Assembly (NCBI GenBank): GCA_946965045.2
Contig: OX337238.1
Coordinates: 2,046,001 to 2,110,000 of the forward strand
Length of the DNA stretch: 64,000 nt
Source: Epithemia pelagica
Lineage: Eukaryota > Bacillariophyta > Bacillariophyceae > Surirellales > Surirellaceae
Direction of reading: 5' to 3'
Shown: positions 9,605 to 18,854 of the stretch, piece by piece
Position numbering within the stretch: position 1 is the first letter of the stretch
How the letters are laid out: every line of letters begins with the position of its first letter
The notes under the pieces: generated by a model
Database searches by the model: none
Told to the model about the DNA's origin: nothing
The model's input: only the letters and a program-made list of their open reading frames with translations
Program-made: the position numbers and the translations under genes

Positions 9605-10862
9605 CTTCTCGGAGCAACCAGAATCACGCCCTACCTCAATGAGATCAGAGACATACAGGTGGAAGCTTGTGGATGACTTCATTCAAAACTTAAATCAGCA
9701 TCGTGCTTCGCACTTCCAACCTTGCGAACGCATCTGTGTTGACGAATCAATGATCCGTTGGTATGGTTTGGGTGGCCACTGGATAAACATTGGTCTACCA
9801 CAGTACGTGGCAATTGACAGAAAGCCTGAGAATGGATGCGAGATCCAAAACTCTGCTTGAGGTGGATCTGGGATATTTTGTCGTCTCAAGCTTGTCAAGA
9901 CTGCCGAAGAAGATGAATTGAATCATGAGGAGGACGATGACACAACACTCCTCATGAATCATGGGACAGCTGTCCTCAGAGAATGAGTGGAACCATGGGC
10001 TCATTCACAGCGTGTTGTCTGTGCCGACTCCTACTTTGCTTCTGTGAATACGGCAGAGGAGATGGCAAAGATGGGACTCCGATTTATCGGAGTTGTGAAG
10101 ACTGTAACTCGCAAGTATCCAATGGCGTACCTTTCAAACGTTGAACTACTTTCTCGTGGGGATCGCACTGGTCTCATAAGGAAAGATGCAGATGAACAAG
10201 CCACCATGATGGCTTTTGTGTGGATGGATAGGGAATGGCGCTATTTTGTTGCAAATACATCTTCTCTTGCAGAAGGAGAGCCGTACACACGAACAAGGTG
10301 GCGCCAAATTTCAGATGAGGCAGATGCAGAGCCAGAGCGTGTGGAATTGACAGTGGCACAGCCCCAAGCATGTGAGATCTATTACAAGACACGTGGACTA
10401 ATAGATCAGCATAACAGGTGCCGGCAAGACACTCTCAAAATGGAAATCAAAGTGGAAACGAAGCGATGGTGGGTACGTGTGGGGCTTGGAGTGTTCGCAA
10501 TGTGTGTGGTGGACTCTTGGCTTTTGTATTCTGGGGCAACCATGACAAAGGAAAAGCAACAAGACTATTATGCACTGCTTGCAGAGGAATTAATAGACAA
10601 CACATTCGACAGAAGTGGAGTCCCTTGTTCTGCAAGACGAAGAGGACGAGTGAGTGACGGAACAGATAATGCCGAAAGCCCATCAGATCTCATCAATCCA
10701 CGCAGTGGACAAGCAAGGGCAGGCATTGACATCCATCTGAGCCCAACCAAGAGAAGGAGGAAGGTTGATGGAGTTGCAACAAACCAATGTGCACAAGGAA
10801 GATGTAGAGTATGTCAAAAGAAAACAAAGTATATCTGTTCACAGTGTGAAGACACTAGATAG
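9605..10862 (+). pseudogene. piggyBac-type transposase, 3' part with DDD core and zinc finger
   Basis: The frame continues from 4823. DDE_Tnp_1_7 landmarks appear in order: ICVDESMIRWYG (first Asp), VVCADSYFASV (second Asp), GLIDQHNRCRQD (third Asp). The C-terminus has a Lys/Arg-rich stretch (SPTKRRRK) and a Cys cluster CRVCQKKTKYICSQC typical of the piggyBac C-terminal zinc-binding domain. Two in-frame TGA codons (9858-9860 and 9984-9986) break it apart from the LTR insertion. All catalytic Asp residues remain. Inference: the gene was dying or already dead before or after the LTR landed; order cannot be told from this copy alone. Confidence 0.8.
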
Positions 10863-11158
10863 ACTCTGCCGTCGCTTTTGTCCATGATAAATCCATCATC
10901 GGAGGACTTCGACTGTTCGACGCATTGAGTGTGGGGTGTGTGGGCGCGTGATTTTGCTTCCAACCCACGTCAGTCATGAGGATTAGTGATTCGATTCTTG
11001 TGCGCACATGCAGCTCGAATTTACGACACATGTGCGACCCGAATATTCACTCATTGTTGGGTCCTCGCCACCAGCCGCCTTGGTCGAGTGGAGGGCGCGG
11101 CAGCTGGAAGAATAGATTCAACCCTTTTTTAGTATCCACATCCTCGCCCAAATTCCTA
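10863..11158. other. Spacer between piggyBac-type gene and Harbinger-like element
   Basis: No ORF of note. A TTAA-bounded piggyBac end was looked for and not found. The last three bases (11156-11158) are the CTA target duplication of the next element. Confidence 0.4.
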
Positions 11159-11179
11159 GAGGCCACGGGAAAAATGCTA
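11159..11179 (+). repeat. Left TIR of the Harbinger-like element
   Basis: 21 bases, the exact reverse complement of 17615-17635; preceded by CTA. Confidence 0.8.
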
Positions 11180-11247
11180 TGTCATCGATATGAGCACACA
11201 TATCCCTGGGCTGTCCGCTAGGAGGAGATGATAATCTACTAGGAGTA

Positions 11248-12549
11248 CTATGGAATCACCATAGTCATTACAGTCCACTCGTAGTCTTGAACTTCCTCGT
11301 CCTCGTCCCCATAGCCCTCGGTTGCACGCTCAACCATGCAGGAAATAAGCATGACGAGTGTGGGCAATGCTGATCCGCTTGCACCCTCCCCGTCAAGCTT
11401 GTAAAAGATAGGCCGAGTCACAACATCTCCTTTCAGATCAATCAGGTGGGACTCGACCTTCTTCTCCAGACGAATAGCAAGGGTTGTGGTCGCTGCTTGT
11501 TGGTCGTCCGTCTTGATTGCTTCCTTCGTTTCAACAAGGCCAGCAGCCTTGGAACTTGAAACATTTGAAGTTGAGGCACCCGAACGGTCTATCTGACCTT
11601 CAAAGAGTCTCTCTGGATCAAAGAGAAACTCAGGCCATTTGTAGACAATCTTGATCTTTGTGCCATTAAAAACAATCGAAACAGAGATGTCTTCGGCGCG
11701 CGTACCGGATGGAAGGACCACAAAGAAACAAAGACGAAGGTTTTTGTCCTTATCGTGCCAGTAGGAATGTAGCGTGGGCCAGTAGAGGTCCCCTTCTGCC
11801 TTCAGCATCCCTTTCTTACTAGATGCAGCAAGGGTTGTGGTCGCTGCTTGTTAATCGTCCGTCTTGATTGCTTCCTTCGTTTCAACAAGGCCAGCAGCCT
11901 TGGAACTTGAAACATTTGAAGTTGAGGCACCCGAACGGTCTATCTGACCTTCAAAGAGTCTCTCTGGATCAAAGAGAAACTCAGGCCATTTGTAGACAAT
12001 CTTGATCTTTGTGCCATTAAAAACAATCGAAACAGAGATGTCTTTGGCACGCGTACTGGATGGAAGGACCACAAAGAAACAAAGACGAAGGTTTTTGTCC
12101 TTATCGTGCCAGTAGGAATGTAGCGTGGGCCAGTAGAGGTCCCCTTCTGCCTTCAGCATCCCTTTCTTACTAAATGCAGGACAAGCGGTGCTCCGAGGGG
12201 TACATAGTGCTGTAGTGGTGGCAGGAGTACCGCCAACGCCAAAACGAGGTGGGGTAAGAACCCGTCCAGGTGTAGTCGGAGGAGCAGTCAGACCCTCACC
12301 CGCAGCAGCTATACGGCGTGCTCCAGTTGACTCCACCACCTCGTTTGCAGAGCTCAAGTTCCGTTGAACATTCTTCCACGACGAATGGAAGTTTTGGAAC
12401 TTGAGCACATCCCCACTGGAGGCTTCGTACACGACTTTGTACTCCTCCTTTGTTGGATTGGGAGGCATCTTTCCAGATGCAATCTCTTGCCGGACATATT
12501 TGCCCTGCTCTCCCTTCCAGTTGAAAGCCTTTGTTGTTTTCTTTGGCAT
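11248..12549 (-). pseudogene. Element-borne gene of unknown function with in-frame 351-bp duplication and a stop
   Basis: Read from ATG at 12549 (MPKKTTKAFNWKGEQG). A basic N-terminal 70 residues (with KFQNFHSSWKNVQRNL) is followed by a Pro/Thr linker and a domain with YWPTLHSYWHDKDKNLRLCFFVVLP and KIKIVYKWPEFLFDPERLF. That domain is present twice because of a 351-bp (117-codon) tandem duplication. The downstream copy starts after a CAA-to-TAA change at 11851-11853; otherwise the frame is open to 11248. I do not recognise the family. Trp-Pro strands followed by an L-F segment also occur in the plus-strand gene at the other end of the element, so the two may be distant relatives. The N-terminus might be the element's DNA-binding partner for the transposase (inference). 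Confidence 0.55.
11477..12178 (-). repeat. 351-bp tandem duplication
   Basis: Units 11477-11827 and 11828-12178 are nearly identical. Differences seen include TGG/TAA near 11510/11861 and a few single bases near 11691-11709 versus 12042-12060. The length is a multiple of three. Confidence 0.85.
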
Positions 12550-13123
12550 GTTGGATTGTTGGTGTTGCTCCTCTCAATATTTGTGCGTACTGGTGTGCTC
12601 GTTTTCAGTTCTGTGGCGGGAACTGAAAACAACCTACTCCTACTAAAGGTGGAATCTCCCAGTCGTGTTCAGTCATGCTGTCTCATGAACATCTACATTC
12701 TACACAGCAGGCAAAACAAATATGCGAGCATTTTAATTAGAACCAGCCATTAATGTTCTTAGTTCTTAGGATGACTGTACGTAGTGGCCACACTCTGAAA
12801 GCTTATGCCCTTGTGGACAACTTCCCTTAACAACATGTGCCTCATGACTCCGAACTTTGCTCTTTTCCTCGTGCTCTGTCTTTCCACCTGCCTCCTGATT
12901 GAGAATGGCAGGATGGTCTGTCCAGCACAGTTTGCCATGATATGGACGATCTCTCTGAGACGCCTTGTCGGCAGACAGGAAGGCAGGGAAGCAAAACCAA
13001 AACTTGTCAAAGCAAGAAGGTAAGAAGGACAAATTAGTATACTACAAGAGGTAGAATACAGACATCATACGTATGTTGCTAGGAGTAGACAAATTGTTAC
13101 TAGTACTCTTACGAGCAGACGGA
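12550..13123. other. Spacer between accessory gene and transposase
   Basis: No convincing gene. A minus-strand 88-codon frame (13032-12766) ends with C-x2-GH-like residues (GSCPQGHKLSECGHY), which could be a decayed zinc-binding tail, but nothing supports expression. A TAGGAGTA/TACTAGTACTCTTA cluster lies at 13079-13111. Confidence 0.35.
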
Positions 13124-14104
13124 TCACGGGCCTTGACCATTGAATTGGTTTTGGAAGATTGAGAACTGTGTGTCATCATAATCCACATCAAACAGTTTCA
13201 TTTCTCCATTTTCAATTGAGAGCTGGCAAATTACAGCAACGGCACGAAACATGGCTGAGTGTTTGTCAAGAGAATGCTTGTTCTTGTGCAAGCACCGCCA
13301 CTCTTTGAGCCGTGAATTGACGGTCTCGTGTCGGTTTCTGACACGCTGTTGTAGCTCCGCATCTCCTGGAGTTTGTGTGTTGATTTTGGGATTGAGGATT
13401 TTTCTTGGTTCCCCCATATAGCCATCATCCGCTTCTGCTTTTTCGTTTGCGTCCAAAAACCACTTAATAGCATGGCGAAAGATCTTGATGTCAGGCCAGC
13501 GACCGCAAGGAAATGGCCCATGAATCCAAACAATATCTCGTGTACGTAGGCAAAGTCCAACCTCCCACCGTGTACCTGGACCATGAAACTTGTGGCTAAA
13601 CCAGCCCTTCAAGAATGGACGAAATTGTTAGATTGCTATGTCTGTTCCATCGACAGACACCGGTGCATCGTTGAGAATGTCATTAGTGTACCTCTTGTTC
13701 CAACGAATCACCTTAGGCTCAAGAAGAGCAAGCCCATCGATAAAAAGCCAGGCCTACTTCCGAAAGGTCTTGGGGTCAACCCGTCCTCTATCTTCTCCTC
13801 CGGCATCCTTTGCCAAGTCGGACTCATCTGCGTATGTACAAATGAGCATGAGTGCCCATAAGAGATGCTTCGGCTGGGCATTCAGAGGCATCTCCTCTCG
13901 CGCCTCCTGCAAACGATTCCACAAGACACTACAAACAAGGGGGCTTGCCCCAAATTTCTTTCTCCACAGACGCCGAAAGGTCTCCGTGTCAGCGACACGC
14001 CTCTGGAGGATGTTGGATCCAACATCTAAGAACAAGTTTGGCGGGACGTCGTTCATCCTTTGGTTATTAGAGTTTATCGTTCTTTTATGTGGGTTGTCCA
14101 CCAA
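13124..14104 (-). pseudogene. PIF/Harbinger-type DDE transposase with two stop codons
   Basis: One frame of 327 codons from ATG 14104 is broken by TAG (13754-13756) and TAA (13628-13630). DDE_Tnp_4 landmarks: APVSVDGTDI (first Asp, about residue 152), HGPFPCGRWPDIKIFR (second Asp, about 205), EADDGYMGEP, and RHETVNSRLKEWRCL with the candidate catalytic Glu (about 258). The N-terminal part (LQRRVADTETFRRLWRKKFG) is the helical region that precedes the catalytic core in this family. The surrounding sequence is otherwise well kept, so inactivation looks recent. The context of matching TIRs and a 3-bp target duplication supports the family call. Confidence 0.75.
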
Positions 14105-15617
14105 AACAAATTTGTTGCCTCACTATAGTCACTGGTCACTGGTTCATGATTCATGATATCCGACCTGAGCAAACACCCCAACAAGAAACAAGATGGCAAT
14201 GATCGAGGACGATACAAATTATGATACTAGTACTGTACATGTTTTATCTTTCTTATTAGTTGTCTACATGAATATTATTCTATATATAATGTATATACTA
14301 TTCGTGAAACTTGTTTTTGATTGGGCCTATTTGATGTCGTGGTTTTCCCGTTGGCTACTCTTATATCGTGGTTTTCCCGTTGGATATGGGATATCCACCA
14401 TGGCCAACATTCAATCGTCATTTTCTCATGATACAGAAGGAATCAGACCAATCCAATCCATGGTCAATTAGACCCCCACAGGGTCTCTCGATGCCACAAC
14501 AGAGATCATGGAAAGAGCTACCATGGCCATCAGGAAATGGATGGGAACTTTGGAAAACCAGACCAAAATGGCCATTTTCACGACTTTCCCATCCATTTCC
14601 TGACGGCCGTGGTAGCTCTTTCCATGATCTCTGTTGTGGCATCGAGAGACCCTGTGGGGGTCTTATTGACCATGGATTGGATTGGTCTGATTCCTTCTGC
14701 AGCATGAGAAAATGACGATTGAATGTTGGCCATGGTGGATATCCATTGATATCACATTTTCCAGGGAGGTGCAAGGGCTCAACAGAGGTGCGCCGAAACC
14801 ATCTGCCTGTTCGAAATAATTGCCCTTACCAAACTAGCAGTATAAGTAGTATAACAAGTAGGAGTAGACTACAAGAATAGGGGCAGTTATTCTCGGCAGT
14901 ATTATATTATTTCTTGCCCCACTCTACAGAGACATAGACTCTCTCTCCTCTCTCGAGAGACGCGCAGCATATGGTCTTAGTCCACGTCAGAGATCAAAAT
15001 GACCTGGTTGATTGGTTGTGTTATCATCTCTGGTTTTAACATTTTTATTCGGCAATATTGTCTGTTTATCATTCTTTCTCTTCTGTGTTCACAATGGATG
15101 GCCCTTGTCAGCTGTCAGTCTTGGGTCTTGGCTCTTGGCATCTGAAAGAGAGTAGTATGATTTTTTCCTGACGACTGGTCCTGCAGCAGAGACATCTTTG
15201 ACGTCGAACATTAGAACAAACAATACAATAATGTCAAGGGTGACTATCACGGCCATATTAATAGTATTCTATTTCTTATTTCTAGTTCTCAGACACTGTC
15301 CGGATTGGAGATGACAGATGACTAACCATCGGTGCAGCAGAGAATGAGCCAAATCATGCAACTCGTTAAAATGGTAGGGGTGGGCACTACTGAGGAGGCA
15401 GAGCGATCACACTTTCCCTCCACAAAGCAGCAGTCCATACAACAAACCACACAACGAGGCGCTTAGACATGCTTTTCATTCACAGTCTGGTTCCATCTGC
15501 AACTTTGGAATGAGCTCAAGCCAACAATCAAACTTTACTCATTATGTTTGCAGATCTTTGTTCGACTGCTGTTGGTGCTGAACTGCTTGCGATCAACTAC
15601 TTCTTGTTGTAAGTCAA
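14105..15617. other. Non-coding interior of the Harbinger-like element
   Basis: It contains the foldback at 14385-14746 and otherwise AT-rich DNA without a convincing ORF. The sequence TCGTGGTTTTCCCGTTGG occurs twice (14337-14354 and 14366-14383) beside the foldback. A possible acceptor/donor pair near 15553 and 15608 could belong to an extra 5' exon of the gene at 15618. Confidence 0.4.
14385..14746. repeat. Long imperfect foldback (about 170-bp arms)
   Basis: The left arm (about 14385-14560) and right arm (about 14585-14746) are reverse complements with few mismatches and only a short centre around AAAATGGCCATTTT. Both strands therefore encode almost the same spurious 115-118-codon ORF. 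It may be a foldback MITE that inserted in the Harbinger-like element; any transcript would form a long dsRNA hairpin. Confidence 0.8.
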
Positions 15618-17409
15618 ATGGGTGTTCGACATGCTTACCTTTCAATTGTCGAGAAGTTTCAGTGCGGGCAATGGGATGCAGAGTGTTGCACCAAAGCCCA
15701 AATCCAGACTTGCTTCAATCATTCAGGGGGACTAGGGGTCGATTTTGAAGTATTTGCGACGCTCTATCGACGAGCTGCATGCGAGAAGATAACTCTCAGC
15801 TGGAAGGAAACGCGTCTACAAGAAAAGGCAGGAAAGGCACCACGCCAGATGAATGTCCCTCAAGGAGGTGTGTTTGATTGTTGCTTCTTGTCTTCAACTC
15901 TTGATCTCACCAATGTTCTTCCTGTTCTTCCCATGTAGCAGTGCCACGGAAAGCCAACATGTTTGCGGGACCTTACCGTGACCAAAATGACAGTGACGAC
16001 AATGATGACTACAACTCTGCTGATGCGGATGAAGAGGAGAATCGCCTCCTTCAGCGGGACAATGAAGTTGCCTACAGTCAAGTCGGTCATACTGGTGGTA
16101 CTACACCAGGTGGAGATGGGGGGTTTGTTGTGGTTCCTGGTGGTGAGATGCAACACCTGACAGCAGAGATGCAACGTACGCACCTTAGTCCGCAGAAGAT
16201 GGTCGCTGTTGTGGAAGGAGCTAACGCTCCTTTTCTGTTGTCTTCTCGGCATGGAAGGCTCATGATGGGCAAACGCGTTTCTCCCTCGCCATGAACCTCC
16301 TTTCTGGCGTGGAGCCCAAGTCCATGACACCCTGTGTTGCCGAAGGTGGTTCCGGCGTGCAGTTGAAGCTCAAATGGCCAAAGGCAACCATGAGTGTGGC
16401 CCAGTTGGTCCCAATCAAGTTTCTTGGACTGTTGCATCGCTATGGGCATACAACAGTTCCCCCACCTACCGAAGAATCTGACTTGAGGGACTATCCATTT
16501 CAAACCGTGCCAGTTGTATCTGGCTTGGTAGCTCAGATTGAGAAATGGAAGAACAAGAAGTTGATCCCAGGGGAAGACAATCGCCCTACAATGACAATCA
16601 ACCTGAAATCACCTTTCAAGCTGGAGCCTGTTCCCATTGGCAACACTTTTGAGTTGCATGGGCTCCAAGGTGACGTGGTTACGAAGAGACAGCATGGCTA
16701 CTGGTCGGGTGTGCTTCTCCTTGAGTGTGAAGGAGAACGCAACACTTTTCAAAAGCCTGTTGGACCAGAAAGCTACCGATTCATACGCCAATGCAATGGT
16801 GGATGGGCAATTACGCAAGACACGGATGAACTCATGGAAGATGTCAATATTGAGGGTGAACGAATGGTGCATCAAACAAAACGAACACGACCAAGTATCC
16901 AGCGTCCAACCATCGAAGCAAACGATCTTCTTATCGAGAATGAGAGCCTCAAGTCACAGCTTGAGGCAGCTCAGAATGCCCATTCAGATGCTGTCCGTCA
17001 ACTTCTTCAAAAAGAAAAGGATGTCATGGATTTGAAAGCTAGCAAACTCAAGATCCGAACAGAGCTGGCTAACGCCAACTCAGCTTTGGAGCAAGTACAA
17101 CGAGAGGCTGAGACTCACGCTCGTGCTGTACAAGATGCTCTAGGCCATGCCTATACGAAGGCTTACGGAGATGGGAAAGCATTGGTTTCAATGGCTGAAC
17201 ATGCGGTGTCAAGTGTCGAGGCCTGCTTGAATGCAGCCTCCACCAAGCAGGGTGATGTAGTTGTTGCCAAACATGCCTCAAATGCTCGTAACCATGTTAC
17301 CGAGCCAAACAATAAGTTGGCTGAAATGCATGGTCATATCTCAACGTCCGCCACTAGTACTGTGTCTGTCAATTCTGAAGTTGTTGATGACTACGATGAT
17401 ATGCATTAA
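15618..17409 (+). CDS. Element-borne spliced gene of unknown function (coiled coil)
   Basis: Exon 1 15618-15867 (start possibly further upstream) is joined to 15939 onward across a 71-bp GT-AG intron; the join is in phase. Exon 1 has a Cys-rich segment (FQCGQWDAECCTK). The frame from exon 2 stops at 16294, and the next frame opens with ATG 16291 and runs 372 codons to 17409. That second part has QLKLKWPKATMSVAQLVPIKFLG, a basic linker, then a coiled coil (about residues 210-290 of the 372). Either a one-base shift near 16270-16290 joins the two or they are separate overlapping ORFs. The ATGA overlap would also allow reinitiation. Family not recognised. Its place inside the TIRs makes it cargo or an accessory protein of the transposon. 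Confidence 0.5.
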
Positions 17410-17614
17410 GAAAAAGATCTTACCCGAGCCGAAGCAAGGAAAGTATACGTAGTATGGTAGCAGTAACATAAGAGACCTGACAAACAAGTAATGATCCTCT
17501 ACTGTTGTTGCATGTGAAGCAACTTCTTTGTCGTCACAAAGTTTATCCTTCTCTTCTCTCGTGAAGGACAGAAGATAACTTGAGCAAAAATGGTGACTCC
17601 TAGCTACATACTCC
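17410..17614. other. 3' flank of accessory gene to right TIR
   Basis: No gene. The motif ACTCCTAG occurs twice at 17596-17617, just before the TIR. Confidence 0.4.
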
Positions 17615-17635
17615 TAGCATTTTTCCCGTGGCCTC
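17615..17635 (-). repeat. Right TIR of the Harbinger-like element
   Basis: Exact reverse complement of 11159-11179; followed by CTA at 17636-17638. Confidence 0.8.
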
Positions 17636-17640
17636 CTAGA

Positions 17641-18383
17641 CACCCCCTAGCGGGGGTGGCTAAGAGGGTTTAATTTCGTGTAGCCACCCCCATCTCTCTG
17701 GTGTCCGGTCTAGTCGGCAGGCATATCTCATTTTCACAACCACGATAACAACACGACAATCAAACTTTGTTGTTGCTGGTGACCTCCTATGATCACCCCA
17801 TCATGATCCGACCATCGTGGGATTCATATTAGTACCATGGTAGTGCATTGTGAGCGGCACAGTGCATGAGGGTCACTCTAGGCAAGGATGAAAATAGTGG
17901 CCCAGCATTATGGCACGACACGAGACCATGATGGCCCCAAAACCCCATGGGAATAGAGGTCCTGCTGTCGATACACTCCGTTACTACTGTTATGTATATT
18001 GTGTACCATTAGGTGTCGAAATAATGAATAATAAGAGCCATACATGCCTCTGAGATGCTTCGTTCGAAATGGTGAGGCGTTGCTTCCGTATGACCGTGCC
18101 ACGAGGCATGGTGCCTGTGAACCAGCTCCACAATAGACTCAACCTTCATATTTTGGCCATGCAGATGTATCCTACGCTATTGGTTAGAGGCCTATGACTC
18201 GCCCGACAGGTACCAAGTGTCAAAATAGGTGCACAACAACAGGTGCAACACCGAGGTCCGTGTTGTTATCGCAATGGATGGAATGAGATATGCCTGCCGA
18301 CTAGAAACAGGTTATTTTTCCACCAGAGAGATGGGGGTGTTTCAACGAAATTACAACCTCAAAAACACCCCCGCTAGGGGGTG
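17641..18383. mobile_element. Mutator-like MITE with about 100-bp TIRs
   Basis: The arms 17641-17729 and 18285-18383 are imperfect inverted repeats. Both start with the near-palindrome CACCCCCTAGCGGGGGTG and share CACCCCCATCTCTCTGGTG and TAGTCGGCAGGCATATCTC. The 9-bp flanks CCTCCTAGA (17632-17640) and CCTCGTAGA (18384-18392) match at 8 of 9 positions, as expected for a Mutator-type 9-bp duplication. There is no coding capacity. The left flank overlaps the last bases of the Harbinger-like right TIR and its CTA, so this element inserted there afterwards. Confidence 0.7.
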
Positions 18384-18392
18384 CCTCGTAGA

Positions 18393-18854
18393 GAGCCTCC
18401 TATGGGCATTGGGCATAGTAAATGCCGACCGCGAAACCAACTGCATTACCATCCTTGCTCTCCGTACCCCACTCTATCTCTATCGAACTCACTCCGAAGA
18501 TACTCCCACTAAGACAGAGTCAACGTCCGAAAGTAAAGAGACGTGTAACGAAACAAACATTCCCGCCAGATTCACTTCATGTGCTCTGTGGAGCATCGCA
18601 TGGAGTGGACAAGGAATCAACCACAGTCATTCTAGACAAAAGCTAAAAAAGTTGTCCAAAGCACAACGCACAGCCAACTTGTTGCAAAGAGCTTGATCAT
18701 CTCGGTTGCCTCAAGTTGCCTCCTTATCCGAAGTGTCGTGAATTTGGTACACATTGAGTGGCATGGCAACTTCCTGATTGCGTTTCTTCTTTGTTACCAT
18801 CTACCGGTCAAACAATTTAAGACATTCAGCAATAAGCCCTCGAGATAAGATACA
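18393..18854. other. 5' flank of CRN-type gene
   Basis: A plus-strand frame (18229-18696) crosses the MITE end and has no recognisable domain. The promoter of the 18855 gene should lie here. Confidence 0.35.

Larger units (their letters stand above)
11159..17635. mobile_element. PIF/Harbinger-like DNA transposon carrying three genes
   Basis: Perfect 21-bp terminal inverted repeats, beginning GAGGCCACGGG at 11159-11179 and ending CCCGTGGCCTC at 17615-17635, are flanked by a CTA duplication (11156-11158 and 17636-17638). Inside are a DDE_Tnp_4-type transposase gene (14104-13124, two stop codons), a minus-strand gene near the left end (12549-11248), a plus-strand spliced gene near the right end (15618-17409) and a 360-bp foldback repeat. 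Known: PIF/Harbinger elements make 3-bp duplications and usually carry a transposase plus a Myb-like DNA-binding protein. Here the two extra genes are not recognisable as Myb-like by eye. The transposase is inactive as written, so the copy would need help in trans. Confidence 0.75.

Noticed and set aside
9275-9682. 135-codon minus-strand ORF sharing its end with the protease frame
   Set aside because: It is the same LTR sequence in the second LTR copy plus flanking DNA.
10863-11158. Right TTAA-flanked end of a piggyBac transposon
   Set aside because: No inverted repeat matching the region upstream of 3898 and no suitable TTAA pair was found.
14368-14774. Two near-identical ORFs on opposite strands (115 and 118 codons)
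   Set aside because: They are the two strands of one foldback repeat and not genes.
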